In this document: positions 22,401 through 31,452 of the stretch, one piece after another
Numbering within the stretch: position 1 is the first letter of the stretch
How the letters are laid out: each line of letters starts with the position of its first letter
NCBI GenBank assembly: GCA_028753945.1
Contig: JAPNXP010000010.1
Coordinates: forward strand, 65,042-129,041
DNA length: 64,000 bases
Direction: 5' to 3'
Source: Hexactinellida sp. DTS-2022
Taxonomy: Eukaryota; Porifera; Hexactinellida
The notes under the pieces: model-generated
Database searches by the model: none
What the model was told of the DNA's origin: nothing
The model's input: only the letters and a program-made list of their open reading frames with translations
Program-made: the position numbers and the translations under genes

Positions 22401-22777
22401 TGGCCGGTAGCTTCCCTCCCGTCTGCTCCCATTGCAGGAAGTCCTCTTTCCGCTCGCATTTGTAGATTAGGTCTTTGTATACCTGTTCCAGCGGCTTGAA
22501 AGCATTCCCGCTGTCCAGCGATATCAATTTGGAAATGAGAGTTAAGAGAAAACTCACAATTCTGTTGCGATCTGTAAAGTAATCCCAAAATTTGCAAATT
22601 TCTTTATAATTTTCTTGTTTTACATTTGAAAGGTCGAAATATGGTTCCAGCAGTCCACAGAAGTACGAAATATCACACTCCATCACCTGTGCAGAGATAA
22701 ATTCACTCGGTCAATTCCGTATTTTATATTTTTATATCGTAGAACATATAAACATTGTTCTATACCTTTTGAAGCAT
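19404..22777 (-). CDS. PI3K class IB regulatory subunit-like (p101/p84 type)
   Basis: Exons, in transcript order: 22777-22766, 22686-22039, 21980-21165, 21112-20934, 20873-20469, 20415-19404; 1023 aa. p101 (PIK3R5) and p84 (PIK3R6) bind p110-gamma and make it responsive to G-beta-gamma. Segments that I recall as matching PIK3R5/6: FYLWPYPHCEIARLALDF followed by AEIVAPGIHYRRRVIAEHSL; HTVPPYPK; VKIVVIGTDKTIGQVTKAF with SPSIF and, past an intron, IFYVPAS; ISHLDGWYKRNLLFAM; and VYHVEMLDTCGEA. The region between the two halves is Ser/Arg-rich and probably disordered. The 60-bp intron at 20874-20933 is inferred because it is stop-free. The first exon (M-L-Q-K) is the least certain part; if it is wrong, the ATG at 22683 is next. 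The gene is divergent from SGT1. The family call rests on several ordered matches, not one motif. Confidence 0.75.
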
Positions 22778-23078
22778 TGAAGCCCCTTATTTATCTCCTC
22801 GTTCTTAGTAATCTAGCGAGCTGTAGTTCTCGGGATTCCCCTACCATTAATTCTTGAATTGTTTTCCTTTTCGTTGACATTTTGTAACACAGATTGAGAT
22901 TCTCTAGAAATTGTTCCATCTGAATTCTGAAAACTAAATTGACTTCAATCACTTTACTTCGAATTTAATTTTCTCCATAAAGAGCAAATAACAGCTCGGC
23001 TACTCACCTTATTCCATAGTTTATCCTTGTTTGCATACTGGAATGAATCTGTACATGTATACTAATTAGTTGCTTGCT
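22778..23078. other. Divergent intergenic region between PI3K-regulator-like gene and SGT1
   Basis: About 300 bp holding both promoters. On the minus strand a 42-codon ORF (about 22920-22795) begins with an ATG directly after a ttcag acceptor-like site and may be a 5' UTR exon or upstream ORF of the p101-like gene. On the plus strand actaattag (ending 23069) precedes the SGT1 start. No TATA box or repeat was recognised. Confidence 0.45.
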
Positions 23079-24128
23079 ATGGCTGATGTTGTCGAGTACT
23101 CGCTGGACGCAGTAAGGAGACTAGCAGAGGAGAAGAAATGGGAAGAGGTGATAGACAAGTGCAACGAGGCCATCCTCGCGATCGGAGAGGACAAAATAGA
23201 CGCGAAATACTTCTTCTATCGCGCTAAGGGTAACTTTGAAGCTGACGACCAGACGGAGAGTCTGACAGAGCTGAAAGCGCTGCTGGCGCGCTCCGACATC
23301 TCTGTCTCTCTGCGGTTCGACTGCCTGGAGTTAAAGGCGCACTGTCTCTTCTCCCTGGAGGAGTACGAGAGCTGCAAGCAGACTGTCAAGACCGCGTTTG
23401 CGCAGCGCAGCGAGCCGAGTCTCTACCAGCTGATCGCCAAGTGCAACACGCAGCTGGGCCTGACGGGGGAGTCTCCGATCTCCAATGACGTCACGCAGAA
23501 GAAGAAGCCCTTTCGTCACGAGTGGTACCAGAACGACGCGGAGGTTATCATCACCATCCTTATAAAGAAAGTGGACAGAGAAGATCTGTCTTACCAGTTC
23601 AAGGAGAACCGCCTCCTGGTTGAAGTGAAACTGCCAGACGACCAGACCTTCATTCTAAACACCGAGTTGTACGGAAAGATTATATTCACCGAGTCCAAAG
23701 TTATTCTCATGTCTACGAAGATCGAGGTCCGTCTTAAGAAGGCTCTCCCCGGGCAGTGGCTCACGCTGGAGAAGAAGTCCTCGGGCTCCTCTTCCACTAT
23801 AAAGAACTTCGACCACATGGACCCCTCCGCCCCGCCCCAGGACCCCCGCAAGTTCCCCACCTCCTCCAAGACCTTCCGGGACTGGGACAAGATGGCGGCG
23901 GAGGCGGCCAAGGAGGAGGCAGAGGAGAAGCCGGAGGGAGACGCGGCCCTGAACCAGTTCTTCCAGAAGATCTACGGCGGCGGCAGCGACGAGCAGAAGA
24001 AGGCTATGATGAAGAGCTTCCAGGAGTCGGGGGGGACCGTGCTCAGCACCAACTGGGACGAGGTGGGGAAGGACAAGGTCGAGATGCGGGAGCCCGATGG
24101 AATGGAGTTCAAGAAGTATGATCTATAA
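23079..24128 (+). CDS. SUGT1: SGT1 co-chaperone (TPR-CS-SGS)
   Basis: 349 aa, intronless. SGT1 is an HSP90 co-chaperone used in kinetochore assembly, SCF ligase activity and NLR-type receptor folding. Three expected parts are present: TPR helices at about 1-125 (KKWEEVIDKCNEAILAIGED, KYFFYRAKGNFEADD), a CS domain at about 145-235 (FRHEWYQNDAEVIITILIKK ... IEVRLKKALPGQWLTLEK), and a C-terminal SGS domain (FFQKIYGGGSDEQKKAMMKS, ESGGTVLSTNWDEVGK). Length matches the family. The ATG at 23079 was chosen because MADVVEYS leads straight into the TPR; it lies 9 nt after ctaattag. Confidence 0.95.
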   Translation: MADVVEYSLDAVRRLAEEKKWEEVIDKCNEAILAIGEDKIDAKYFFYRAKGNFEADDQTESLTELKALLARSDISVSLRFDCLELKAHCLFSLEEYESCKQTVKTAFAQRSEPSLYQLIAKCNTQLGLTGESPISNDVTQKKKPFRHEWYQNDAEVIITILIKKVDREDLSYQFKENRLLVEVKLPDDQTFILNTELYGKIIFTESKVILMSTKIEVRLKKALPGQWLTLEKKSSGSSSTIKNFDHMDPSAPPQDPRKFPTSSKTFRDWDKMAAEAAKEEAEEKPEGDAALNQFFQKIYGGGSDEQKKAMMKSFQESGGTVLSTNWDEVGKDKVEMREPDGMEFKKYDL

Positions 24129-24272
24129 CTCTGTTTTATGAATACATGCGTGTTCTCGCTATTCATAGTTCCGTAAGGTTTGTATGGCTCGATACTGTTG
24201 TATGGTATAGTTATATTTCTGCCTTGTATGATATATAATCTCACATCTTTATAATAATGTACATAGTTAGGA

Positions 24273-25963
24273 ATGATTTCAAACGATAATTCAAAGTGGA
24301 AAGCTTACGGCAAGCATACGGATATGGATGCGATGCTGCAGAGCTCTCTCTCCGACCTGAACCTCACCAAGCCCCCTCCCTCCCTCCCCCGGCACCAGAC
24401 CCCTGTCCCCGCCCACCAGCCAGCTAACACCTCTAACGGACCAACTTCCGCCCCCCCGGGGGCCCAGCACCGGCACCCACAGCCCCAGCAAGGCTGCTAT
24501 CCACAGCCGCTCGAGTGGGTGCAGGGGAAGGGGTCCATCCCTCCCCTCTACCAGGAGGCCGCCTCCCTGTGCGCCGACCCGAGACAGAGCTACTACATGC
24601 TCACAGAGAGGGTGCAGCGTATGCTGGTCTCCAGCGGGCTGGACCAGGAGACCCTTAAGGCCATTTGGAGTGTGAGCAGTCGGACTGCTCCCGGCGTGCT
24701 TACGCTTACGGAGTGCTACACAGCGCTGGGGCTCGTGGCTCTGGCGCAGCAGGGACACGAAGTTAGTTTGGACAAGTTGGCCGGTCTCTCCTTCATCCCG
24801 ATCCCAAGGATTGACACAACTCGAATCACGCTCTACCAAGCCCCCGCCCCGCCCCCTATACTCTCTGCTCCTGTTAATACAGCTAGGACAGCGGCAATAG
24901 AGCCTCATGCGTTCGGAGAGTTCCACAGCGCGAATAGTAGCACCTCTTTCGTAGTCTCCCAGAATGCTGTATCAAAGCAGGAGTTTGGAAACTTTCAATC
25001 CGCTTCTCCCACCTCGAAAGGCCCTCTGTCTCTTCTTGGCAACAGTAACAACACAGAGGAATTCGGACAGCTCACTTGTGCCTCGCCTATCCAGCCCTGC
25101 AACACAGAGCTGACCAGTGCAGTGCCCGATGCGTCGGACAAGTACAGCTGTTTCAGAAATATCGACAATGTGCAGACTCAATCAGCTGACACGAGTACTC
25201 AGAATACAGCACAAGCAGCTGATTCGGGATCTGATGATAAGTACGCATTCCTTCGGGCCCTAGAAGTAACCAGCAAGCCTAAAGAGACACTCCCTCCTTT
25301 GTCACTCAACTCTACTCTTCTCCAACCGACACATACCACAAACGACCAAGAGTTCTCTGCATTCAGATCAGCTGACTCTCCACTGCTGCAGCCTGCTGCC
25401 ACTGTTAACACACTCGACATATCTCTCTTCCCCGGCTCTCTCTCCCAGCCGAATCAGCTCCCTGTTCCCGCGGCGAGTAGCTCTGCGGCGCCGGACAAAA
25501 GTCCAGAGTTTAGCGACCTCTCCGACTTCTCGGTCTTCCTGACCGCTGCCGCCAGCCCCTCACAGCCCGCTACAGACTGGAGTGAGTTCGCTTCTAACGC
25601 GGGACCGGGTCTTAGCAATGCGACGCCAGGCGCTGATGAGTTCCCTGTTTCGTCTCAGGTGCAAGGGGAGCTTGCTCCTCTCTCCGATCCTCCTTCTAAC
25701 TTGGGACTATCTGAAGCTGATGCTTTACAGACTGATAAACAACAAACAACAACAGATACTGACTGGACTGCATTCACCACAACAACAGTCTCAAACCACA
25801 ACAGTACTTTGGTTCCTGATGATGACAGATTCTCTGCCTTATCTCAATCAGCTGTTTCCGAACAGCTGTGCGTACTGACTCCAAGCGAGCCTTCTGGCGC
25901 TTCAGATGCAGGTGTGAGTGAGGTACAGACGAGAACAGACATAGACTGGGGTGCATTCAACTC

Positions 25964-25994
<31 letters not shown>

Positions 25995-27965
25995 GCAAAT
26001 CAGAACCAGAATACAACATCGACAGATGACAGATATTCCGCTTTATCTCAATCAGCTGTTACCGAACAGCTGTGCGTACTGACTCCAACAGAGCCCTCTA
26101 TTATTCCGGTTGCTGCAGTGAGTGAGGTACAGAGTCTACAGACTATAAAAGATACAGACTGGAGTGCATTTAACTCATCATCATCAACAACAACAACAAC
26201 ATCATCTACAACAGAAGCAACAACAACAACAGATAACAAATACTCTATCTTCTCTCAGCTCCAATCAGTAGCCCCCTCTCCCTCTCCAGAATTACTCCCT
26301 TCTAAGGAGCTATTGGATTATCCTTTGCCTAACGACACCAGTCTCCCTCCTCTCCCTCCTGCGCATACTCTCATCTCAGGGAGTGAGCAGAATACCGCGG
26401 CAGTTGTAAGAGGTCCTGTCACTACTCAACCGCCCGCTAGGCCCCCTGCGGATATAAACACTTTCGAAGACTTCAGCTACGATGGGCCTCCTCCCCTAGA
26501 GGACGTGTCCAATGATGAGGTTAATGAGGAGGATTTCAACTACTCGGGGTTCAATTCGTTTGTCGAGCTTCCCGAGCAGAAGTCTAAAAGACAAGAGACT
26601 ACAAACATCAAACAGAACACACCAGATACAGCCTCTAACCCTCAGAGCAGCTCATCAGCCCCATTAGAGCAAGCCCTCTCTTCCGACCCTGCTAATCCGG
26701 AGGTGTTAGACACCCACCCCTCTGAGGTTACCCCTCTAGTTGCCCCCTCCCCCTCTTTCTTCCCCCTCCCCGTCCCCGCTCTGCCCACAGACGCGCCGCG
26801 GCTAGAAGCGACAGAGAGCGACCTGAGTGCAGACCCAGAGGAGAAGACGCCCCTCGCCACGGCTCAGGGGGGCAGTCAGCTGGACAATGAATTCTCATTC
26901 TTCTCTCACTTTCAAACGGCTCCTGGAGACAACAATCTTGCAGACCTGGATGCTCAGTTGAAAGGTGGCAATGATTTTTCTCTTCCACTTGAAAACTTAA
27001 TCCCTACTCAAAACCTGGATTTTTCTGAGTTCTCTTCTTTTCAAAAGACTAGCGATTTTCTTAAACCCGAGACACCTCCAGAAGAAATTCCTGAGGGAAA
27101 CGAGCAAATCTTGCAGTGTGATTCTGACCCATTTCAGGACCTCTCCCCCCTGTCCTCTCTCCAGTCTAGCGACCTCATGAAGGGACGGGTCTCAAAGCCG
27201 CAGGACCCAAAGTGGACGCTCTTTGACACTCTGGCCACCGCCCTGCAGGACATCAACTCAGTCCCGATTGATAACTACAAGAACCAAAAGTTCCAACCGA
27301 AAAAGGAGCCAATTTCTGGAATCCAGAGAGAGGATTCTTTCGCGCGGAGGTCCCCCCTGCCCCCCGAGGCCCGGAACCAGGACTTCGGAGAGTTCATCGG
27401 CGCCTCTAACGCGGGCGCGGCTCACAAACAGCTGGCCCGCGCGCCGAGCTATAAGCTGAGCGAGGACTCCAGCAAAGAGGTCAGGGAGGCGTGGACCCAG
27501 ACCCTGTCCGCTTGCGCTCGGGTTATCCACCTCTGCTACGAGAAGGTCAAGAGCGCCACCTCCGTGCAGATCCTGAAGGAGCTCTGCACGCACGACACGA
27601 GCCACCAGTACTTCGAGTCCGTCTTCGAGGTGATGAAGATCGTGTCTCGCGTCAAGAAGCAGCTGCCCCCTGTCTGGGAGGAGTCAAACCTCGCTTACGA
27701 GGACATAACGGAGGACTGGGCTAACATCAAGGCCTACTTGAACCACGGCGGTCTGGAGTTCAGTGACATCATAGTGAGCTCAGGCGCAGAACCAGAGGAC
27801 AGCGCCTACCATTGCGGGGTGTGTCTGGACGCGATCAATAGGGGGGACGTAAGGATTGCTTTGGGCGGATTTAACTACCACAGCACGTGCGCCAACTTCT
27901 GGCTTAACGAAGTCGGATCCATGCTGCCCCGTCTCAGCAGGGAATCCCATGGTGCCAGTCTCTAG
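24273..27965 (+). CDS. SYNRG: Gamma-synergin-like AP-1 accessory protein
   Basis: 1230 aa, intronless. Gamma-synergin binds the gamma-ear of the AP-1 adaptor at the trans-Golgi and endosomes. An EH-like segment at about 85-165 (RMLVSSGLDQETLKAIWSV, APGVLTLTECYTALGLVAL) matches the synergin EH region. The middle is long and low-complexity with repeated acidic-aromatic ear motifs: EFGNFQSA, FGEFHSA, DFSEFSSF, EFSDLSDFSVF and a set of DWxAF motifs. The C-terminal part (about 1060-1230) matches the synergin C-terminal domain: EAWTQTLSACARVIHLCYEK, CGVCLDAINRG and GGFNYHSTCANFWLNEVG. The ATG is 2 nt after catagttag. The carboxy-terminal Cys/His pattern may bind zinc (inference). Confidence 0.87.
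25735..26265 (+). repeat. Tandem repeats inside the synergin gene with (ACA)n tract
   Basis: Three degenerate units, each starting with a DWTAF, DWGAF or DWSAF segment, then a Thr/Ser run, then a D-R/K-F/Y-S-A/I segment and SQ. Units one and two share nearly identical DNA over about 50 bp (around 25830-25885 and 26037-26092), so the duplication is fairly recent. An (ACA)n microsatellite at about 25963-25995 encodes the poly-Thr run of unit two. Confidence 0.85.
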
Positions 27966-28088
27966 ACTGTTCTACTTACCTGGTACCAGCACGCTGCGGA
28001 TTAACAAACTGATTTTTAACTTAGTAACTTTAAAGCTTGGTGTAGATATTATTGATCAATGTGTGCTTATTCCCAGTCGACTGCAGTT

Positions 28089-29603
28089 ATGACACAATTT
28101 GTAACGCGTTACGTTAGTATAGCGTTAATGCTGAAGATAATCTCTGAGAAGGTCGCTGATGAGCCTCACCGCCGCAGGGGGCACTGCTCTGCCGTGTACG
28201 AAGGGGGCTTTTTCGTGTGGCACGGGTCTTGGAAGGAGGGGACCCACCACATGTACGGGACGGACGAAGACGCCTTCAGCATGCACCGACTGGACCTGCA
28301 CACCCTCAAGTGGGAGACCCTCCAGCTGAAGAACGGGGGAGGGTTCAAGTCCGAACAATTGTACGCTCTCTCCTGTTCCTCTTTCGCACAGAACTACAGA
28401 TATGTGTACACGTTCGGAGGCCACTCGATGTGCGGATGGTAAGTGGCTTATAATGCAAACATTGGACTATGAATAGAGTAATTATATTCCTTCTATTCTT
28501 AGGCTGGGAATAGACCCGTTCTTTAACACCATCTACCAGGTTGATTTGGAACAGTTAACTATTACTCGTCTTGAGTGCAAGGGGCAGTCCCCCCAGAACC
28601 GAGACAAGACCTCTCTCATCCACTACAAGGACTCGCTGTACCTCTTCGGGGGCTGGTCCAGGTTGCCTCAGAAGCTACAGCCAGGCGCAAAGTTTGTGTC
28701 TCACAAGGACTATAAGATATTGGGATGGAACAACGAATTATTTCGGTACAACCTGGCTACTAAGGAGTGGACCTACCAGGAGCTCAAGGGGGAGGTGCCC
28801 CCTCCCACCGCGGCCTCTGCCCTCACGAGAGTGGGCGATAAAGCGTATCTAGTGGCTGGTAACCTGTTTGTGTTTATACTGCTATATCACGAGCTATATG
28901 AATTAATGCAATCATTATAGGCAGGAACCCGCCCGACAGAGTTGACGACATATACGTGCTCTACCTGGACACCATGTTTTGGCTCCACCTCGCTAGACCT
29001 GTCTACCCCGCCCCCCCTGTCCCCTGGCCCGGCCCCAGATCGAGCCACGCAGTCTCCCCCATCTATACAACAGGTACTACGCTCTACCCATTAATAGCTC
29101 TGTTATATCCCTCGGTAGGTGGCACACAGACACCGCACCTGGTGCTGTTCGGGGGACTCTCCCCGAAGGACGAGGCGTACAGCGACGTGTGGGTGCTGGA
29201 CCTGAGCTGCATGCGCTGGCAGCAACAGCTGATCCGACAAAAGACAGACATTTGCGGCAGGACCTGGTTCGGGATGGGAGCTGTGCTCAACAACTGGAGC
29301 GGGTGCTTCGAGATCTGTCTCTTCGGGGGCGTGATGGGGTCCCTCTTGGACCACCAGTTGGAAGAGCTGGCCGACACACAGCTCATGGAGATGGGCATCA
29401 GCTCGCTCAAGCGACTGGCCTGCTTCGGAGTGGTTGACAACATACAGCGACTGGAGCCCTACTTTGAGGGCTTGCCTACTGTCCTAGCGGACAATCTGAG
29501 AACGCTGAGTAAGATAAAGCTTTCCAATGCGGCTCTCTTCTCTGTCATTAGCAGATTCTCTCCCTTCAAGTGCTTCCCAGACTTGTCGCACCTCAAACTT
29601 TAG
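28089..29603 (+). CDS. Kelch-repeat protein, KLHDC1/2-like
   Basis: Exons: 28089-28438, 28503-28858, 28921-29073, 29119-29603; 447 aa. Kelch blades are visible: RRRGHCSAVYEGGFFVWHG, YVYTFGGH, DSLYLFGGWSRLPQKLQPG, GWNNELFRYNLATKEWTYQE, RVGDKAYLVAGRNPPDRVDD, HLVLFGGLSPKDEAYSDVWV and EICLFGGVMG. The long insertion before GWNNELF and the overall order resemble KLHDC1/KLHDC2, substrate receptors of CUL2 ligases that read C-terminal degrons. A degron-reading role here is inference. The C-terminal helical part has no clear BC/Cul2 box that I can call. The start could also be 28059; 28089 was chosen because it lies 2 nt after a ctgcag acceptor-like site. The last intron (29074-29118, 45 bp) is in frame and stop-free. 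Confidence 0.75.
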
Positions 29604-29719
29604 TGTTGTTTGACACGTAATTATATTGGGATGTTGTACGTAATTATTTTTGTATTTATTTTAGAACTTCGGTATATTTACGAAACCTAACACAACACTC
29701 CACTAATTAGCCATATCCC

Positions 29720-30454
29720 ATGAAGAAGTTCTGCAGTCCCTACGAGCGAAATAACAGCTGTTTGAAGAGCGCCCTATTCATATACAACATCGTGTTCTGG
29801 CTGATGGGCAGCGGGCTGGTGGCGGTGGGCATCTACCTGTTCCTGGAGCAGAATGAGTTCTCGGGGGTAACTCGCTTCTTCTTCCTACTGCCCGCTATCC
29901 TGGTTCTGGCCAGCGGGCTGTCCATGCTCTCCCTCGGCTGTCTGCCCATTTGCGGCCTCCTCAAGCGCAACCGCCTCATGCTGACTGCCTTCTCTTTCGC
30001 TGCGCTTGTCATCGCGTGCGTTCTCCTGGCTGCCGCGGGATTCGGCTTGAGTGTTATGATCGGAGAGGTGACAGGTGTTAACGCGACCGCCACTGCGTCT
30101 CTGCCGCGATATGTCAGCTGCGAGAACACGAGAACCTCGTGGGACCTCTTGCAGAGGAACTTCGAGTGCTGCGGACTCACCGGGCCCGCCGACTGGCAGC
30201 AGCTGTCCCCCCAGCTGGGACATGTGCCCAGCAGCTGCTGTAGGGTTAGTGGCGTTCCGAACTGCGGACTCGTGCAGAGCGAAAAGGTGCAGCTGTTCGA
30301 GAGAGGGTGTCTCTCTTTGTTGACCACTTATGAACACAGACAGCTTGTCATTTCATCAACTGTGTGTTTGGTAACTGCGATGTATGCTTTGATGGGGTCT
30401 CTACTGTCCTTCATAATGATCGTAAACATCAGTTCTAAGAACCCTGATGACTAA
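29720..30454 (+). CDS. Tetraspanin
   Basis: 244 aa, intronless. Four hydrophobic segments: about 15-41, 52-75, 87-114 and 212-236. A short first loop and a large second extracellular loop (about 115-210) carry the family signature CCG (NFECCGLTGPADW) and PSSCC plus two more cysteines (GVPNCG, ERGCLS). Juxtamembrane cysteines near TM2/TM3 (SLGCLPICG) are likely palmitoylation sites. Tetraspanins organise membrane microdomains around integrins and receptors; the specific partner is unknown. The ATG lies 9 nt after actaattag and 116 bp after the kelch stop. Confidence 0.92.
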   Translation: MKKFCSPYERNNSCLKSALFIYNIVFWLMGSGLVAVGIYLFLEQNEFSGVTRFFFLLPAILVLASGLSMLSLGCLPICGLLKRNRLMLTAFSFAALVIACVLLAAAGFGLSVMIGEVTGVNATATASLPRYVSCENTRTSWDLLQRNFECCGLTGPADWQQLSPQLGHVPSSCCRVSGVPNCGLVQSEKVQLFERGCLSLLTTYEHRQLVISSTVCLVTAMYALMGSLLSFIMIVNISSKNPDD

Positions 30455-30702
30455 TGGTTTATATTTCAGCCCTGATTGTATAATTTTAAGATTGTTGGTT
30501 TACAGTGTATAAAAGGTATAATGGCAAAAAGAAATGTTTTGAAAGTTGAATAGTACAGATTTCTTTGTCTTATATTTCTTTCAACACATTATAAATTTAT
30601 AATATTTCGCATTGTGGCCATCAGTAAGTTGTTTTTGAATATTTTATAATTTAGCACAATTTTACAAAAAGTAAGATTTAGTAAAATTACAAAAAGTTAA
30701 TA

Positions 30703-30774
30703 CTCCCAGACCGGGAATTGAACCCGGGCCGCGTGGGTGAAAGCCACGAATCCTAGCCACTAGACCACCTGGGA
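30703..30774 (-). tRNA. tRNA-Glu (anticodon TTC)
   Basis: 72 nt. The acceptor stem (tcccagg with tctggga, one G-T pair), D arm with ggtctagtgg (A box), an anticodon stem-loop with loop CTTTCAC giving TTC, and a T arm with gggttcaattccc (B box) all fold. On the minus strand a TTTTT run (plus-strand 30691-30695) lies 7 nt past the 3' end, as expected for a Pol III terminator. No intron. It sits between the tetraspanin and EF-hand genes, which are on the other strand. Confidence 0.95.
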
Positions 30775-30819
30775 TCATAATAAGCAGCAACTAATTTCTA
30801 TAGTTTTGTAAGGAATTGG

Positions 30820-31311
30820 ATGGTATCAAATATATCCCGCTCGCTCCAAAGCGAATTCTCTCAATCCGAGCTAAGGGACCTGAGTCAGCTATTCGATGCC
30901 TGCGATCTCACAAGCAAACAGGTTATAGACCTCAACACACTGCGGGCAATGTTTTGTCTGCTAGGATTCAAAGCTGCCCACAAGCCCACCCTCGCACTTG
31001 TGAAAGATTTGGATCTGAACCACAAGAAGCTCAGTTTCGAAGACTTCCTCCAGTGCCTGGTTGTCAAGCAGGGAGACACGTTCGACCCGTACGCGGAGCT
31101 GAAGCAGGCATTCGACAAGCTCGCCGAGGGACGGGAGTCCATCGACCTGGAGACTCTGGTGCGGAGGTGCCGGGAGCTGGGCGTGCCCTTGGGACTCCAG
31201 CAGCTGAGAGAGATGCTGGAGACAGCTGACAGGGACGGAGATGGCCTAGTGGACCTGCAAGAATTTATCACAATAATGATGCAAACAAATCTATTCCAAT
31301 TTCTCAGATAG
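30820..31311 (+). CDS. Small EF-hand protein (EFCAB11/centrin-like)
   Basis: 163 aa, intronless, with four EF-hand-like units. Only the last has a canonical calcium loop (DRDGDGLVDLQEF). The second (DLDLNHKKLSFEDF) lacks several standard ligands, and the first (CDLTSKQVIDLNTL) and third (LAEGRESIDLETL) are degenerate. Length and layout resemble EFCAB11 or a divergent centrin; I cannot decide between them. The start at 30820 precedes the first helix directly; tag and aag acceptor-like sites are 17 and 8 nt upstream. The next gene starts 142 bp downstream on the same strand. Confidence 0.75.
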   Translation: MVSNISRSLQSEFSQSELRDLSQLFDACDLTSKQVIDLNTLRAMFCLLGFKAAHKPTLALVKDLDLNHKKLSFEDFLQCLVVKQGDTFDPYAELKQAFDKLAEGRESIDLETLVRRCRELGVPLGLQQLREMLETADRDGDGLVDLQEFITIMMQTNLFQFLR

Positions 31312-31452
31312 CTTATATCTCGACCTTTCTCATAAAGCACTATATCCTTATCATAGCATGCTATGCCTAATGCCTTATATTACGCAGGTTGAAGGGCTAA
31401 TTATTGTGACAATCGCATTACGTAGTACCACTTGAATAGAGCATAGCATTGT

